Positions 63,397 to 64,000 of a stretch of DNA of 64,000 bases are shown here, piece by piece. The first letter of the stretch is position 1. Each line of letters begins with the position of its first letter. Under the pieces are notes generated by a model that had not been told where the DNA came from, made no database searches, and saw nothing but the letters and a program-made list of their open reading frames with translations. The translations under genes and the position numbers were made by a program. Where the stretch lies: positions 233,577 through 297,576 of the forward strand of contig NZ_FNET01000010.1 in NCBI RefSeq assembly GCF_900100275.1. The letters run 5' to 3'. The stretch comes from Lentzea albidocapillata subsp. violacea. Lineage in GTDB: Bacteria > Actinomycetota > Actinomycetes > Mycobacteriales > Pseudonocardiaceae.

Positions 63397-64000
63397 ATGC
63401 ACAACTCTGTGCGACGCGGCCTGCTCGCCGCAGCGTTCTCGGGAGGATTCCTCCTGTTCGGAACGGCGATGGCAAGCGCCGACACCGGAGGCAACGGTCT
63501 CCTCGGCGGCGTCGGTGACGTCGTGAACTCGGTCGTGAACGGTGGAAATGGCGGGAATTCGGGCAATGGCGGCGACGCCACCAGCTCGAACAACGCCACG
63601 TCCGGCAACTCGGGCGATTCCGGGAACTCGGGTGACACCGGCGGCAACAGCGCCTACGGCGTGTGCGTGCTGGCTGAGTGCCACACGAATGTCAGTTCGG
63701 GCGACTCGGGTGACACCGGTGCCACGGGTGCGACCGGCGATGCTTCCAACCACAGCAACACCGTGGGTGGGAACTCCGGCTCCGCCGGTGACGGCGGCGA
63801 CGCCACTGCGGCGGGTCGTGCGAAGAACGCCGATGCGACCGCGGGTGACGGCGGCAATTCGGGCGACGGCGGCGACGCCACGAGCTCGAACACCGCGCGG
63901 TCGGGCAACTCCGGTAACTCGGGCGACTCGGGTGACACCGGCGGCAACAGCGCTTACGGCGTCTGTGTGCTGGCTGAGTGCCACACGAATGTCAGTTCGG
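63397..64000 (+). CDS. Secreted Gly/Ser/Asn/Asp-rich repeat protein (3' end outside window)
   Basis: At least 201 residues, open at the right edge. ATG 63397 follows GGAAGG. Signal peptide MHNSVRRGLLAAAFSGGFLLFGTAMASAD, then Gly-rich units (GNSGNGGDA, SGNSGDSG, GDTGGNSAYG) and a CVLAECHTNVSSG segment. A 300-bp direct repeat begins at 63541. The two-Cys segment recurs in each 100-residue unit. No known enzyme domain. A surface or spore-coat/hydrophobin-like structural role is a guess. Confidence 0.8.
   Translation, partial: MHNSVRRGLLAAAFSGGFLLFGTAMASADTGGNGLLGGVGDVVNSVVNGGNGGNSGNGGDATSSNNATSGNSGDSGNSGDTGGNSAYGVCVLAECHTNVSSGDSGDTGATGATGDASNHSNTVGGNSGSAGDGGDATAAGRAKNADATAGDGGNSGDGGDATSSNTARSGNSGNSGDSGDTGGNSAYGVCVLAECHTNVSS
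63541..64000 (+). repeat. Direct repeat with 300-bp (100-residue) period
   Basis: Bases 63541-63700 and 63841-64000 align without gaps at exactly 300 bp offset, with a near-identical stretch from about 63630 to 63700 (ACCGGCGGCAACAGCGC and the CHTNVSS coding part). The second copy is cut by the window end. Confidence 0.85.

Noticed and set aside
1..64000. Mobile elements, CRISPR arrays, tRNA or rRNA genes, att sites
   Set aside because: No transposase or integrase motifs, no regularly spaced short repeats with unique spacers, and no tRNA-like cloverleaf were noticed on either strand.

Overview
The window is high-GC actinomycete DNA, most like the Pseudonocardiales (Lentzea/Saccharothrix/Amycolatopsis type). 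This is inferred from base composition, GTG/TTG starts, tightly overlapping genes, SARP regulators and a SigK/RskA–fasciclin locus. No tRNA, rRNA, CRISPR array, insertion sequence or integrase was seen.

Bases 2-766 are the end of a nucleobase permease. From about 800 to 41,600 lies one large biosynthetic gene cluster. (i) A forward operon (885-16383) encodes a three-module NRPS (C-A-T-E-C-A-T-C-A-T-TE), a split DrrB/DrrA exporter, a P450, an MbtH protein and a winged-helix protein. (ii) A reverse operon (16384-20780) encodes an AsnO-type asparagine hydroxylase, a tryptophan halogenase, a cation/proton antiporter and a flavin reductase. (iii) An MMPL exporter is at 20968-23193. (iv) A forward operon (23348-31204) encodes a highly reducing type II PKS (ACP, KS, CLF, two hotdog dehydratases, KR, DsbA-like isomerase, acyl-CoA dehydrogenase, two possible thioesterases) of the kind that makes polyenoyl or cinnamoyl acyl chains. 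(v) Two tandem SARP activators follow (31531-33072). (vi) A reverse operon encodes tryptophan 2,3-dioxygenase, an arylformamidase-like enzyme and an FkbM methyltransferase. (vii) A free-standing aspartate-type A domain is at 35789-37264. (viii) A reverse operon (37319-41594) encodes SbnA/SbnB-like diaminopropionate enzymes, a SyrP-like hydroxylase and an amidase.

Read together, the genes suggest an N-acyl peptide. A polyene/cinnamoyl chain built on the ACP would be taken up by the first C domain and joined to a D-configured residue from an acidic A1 pocket (perhaps diaminopropionate), then to an aromatic residue (A2; halogenated kynurenine or tryptophan are candidates), then to hydroxyasparagine (A3 has an Asn-like code). 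A separate Asp-loading A domain and hydroxylase have no obvious carrier. I do not recognise a known product.

Regulation is unusually legible. Four promoters (NRPS, TDO, free A domain, amidase) each carry three GTCAG repeats at exact 11-bp spacing, with a -10-like hexamer at a fixed distance; three of these transcripts look leaderless. A separate 20-bp palindrome is shared by the MMPL gene and a distant ArsR-like gene, probably linking exporter and regulator.

From 41,700 to 64,000 the DNA looks chromosomal. It holds ArsR, membrane and LysR genes, an orphan histidine kinase with a substituted phosphoacceptor, an IorAB-like molybdenum oxidoreductase, a PARG-like macrodomain protein, a ribbon-helix-helix regulator with an operator array, a DUF4097-DrrAB-P450 operon, a secreted metalloprotease and a desaturase. 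A SigK-RskA-fasciclin-molybdoenzyme group has three matching SigK-like promoters. The window ends in a Gly/Ser/Asn-rich repeat surface protein that runs off the edge.
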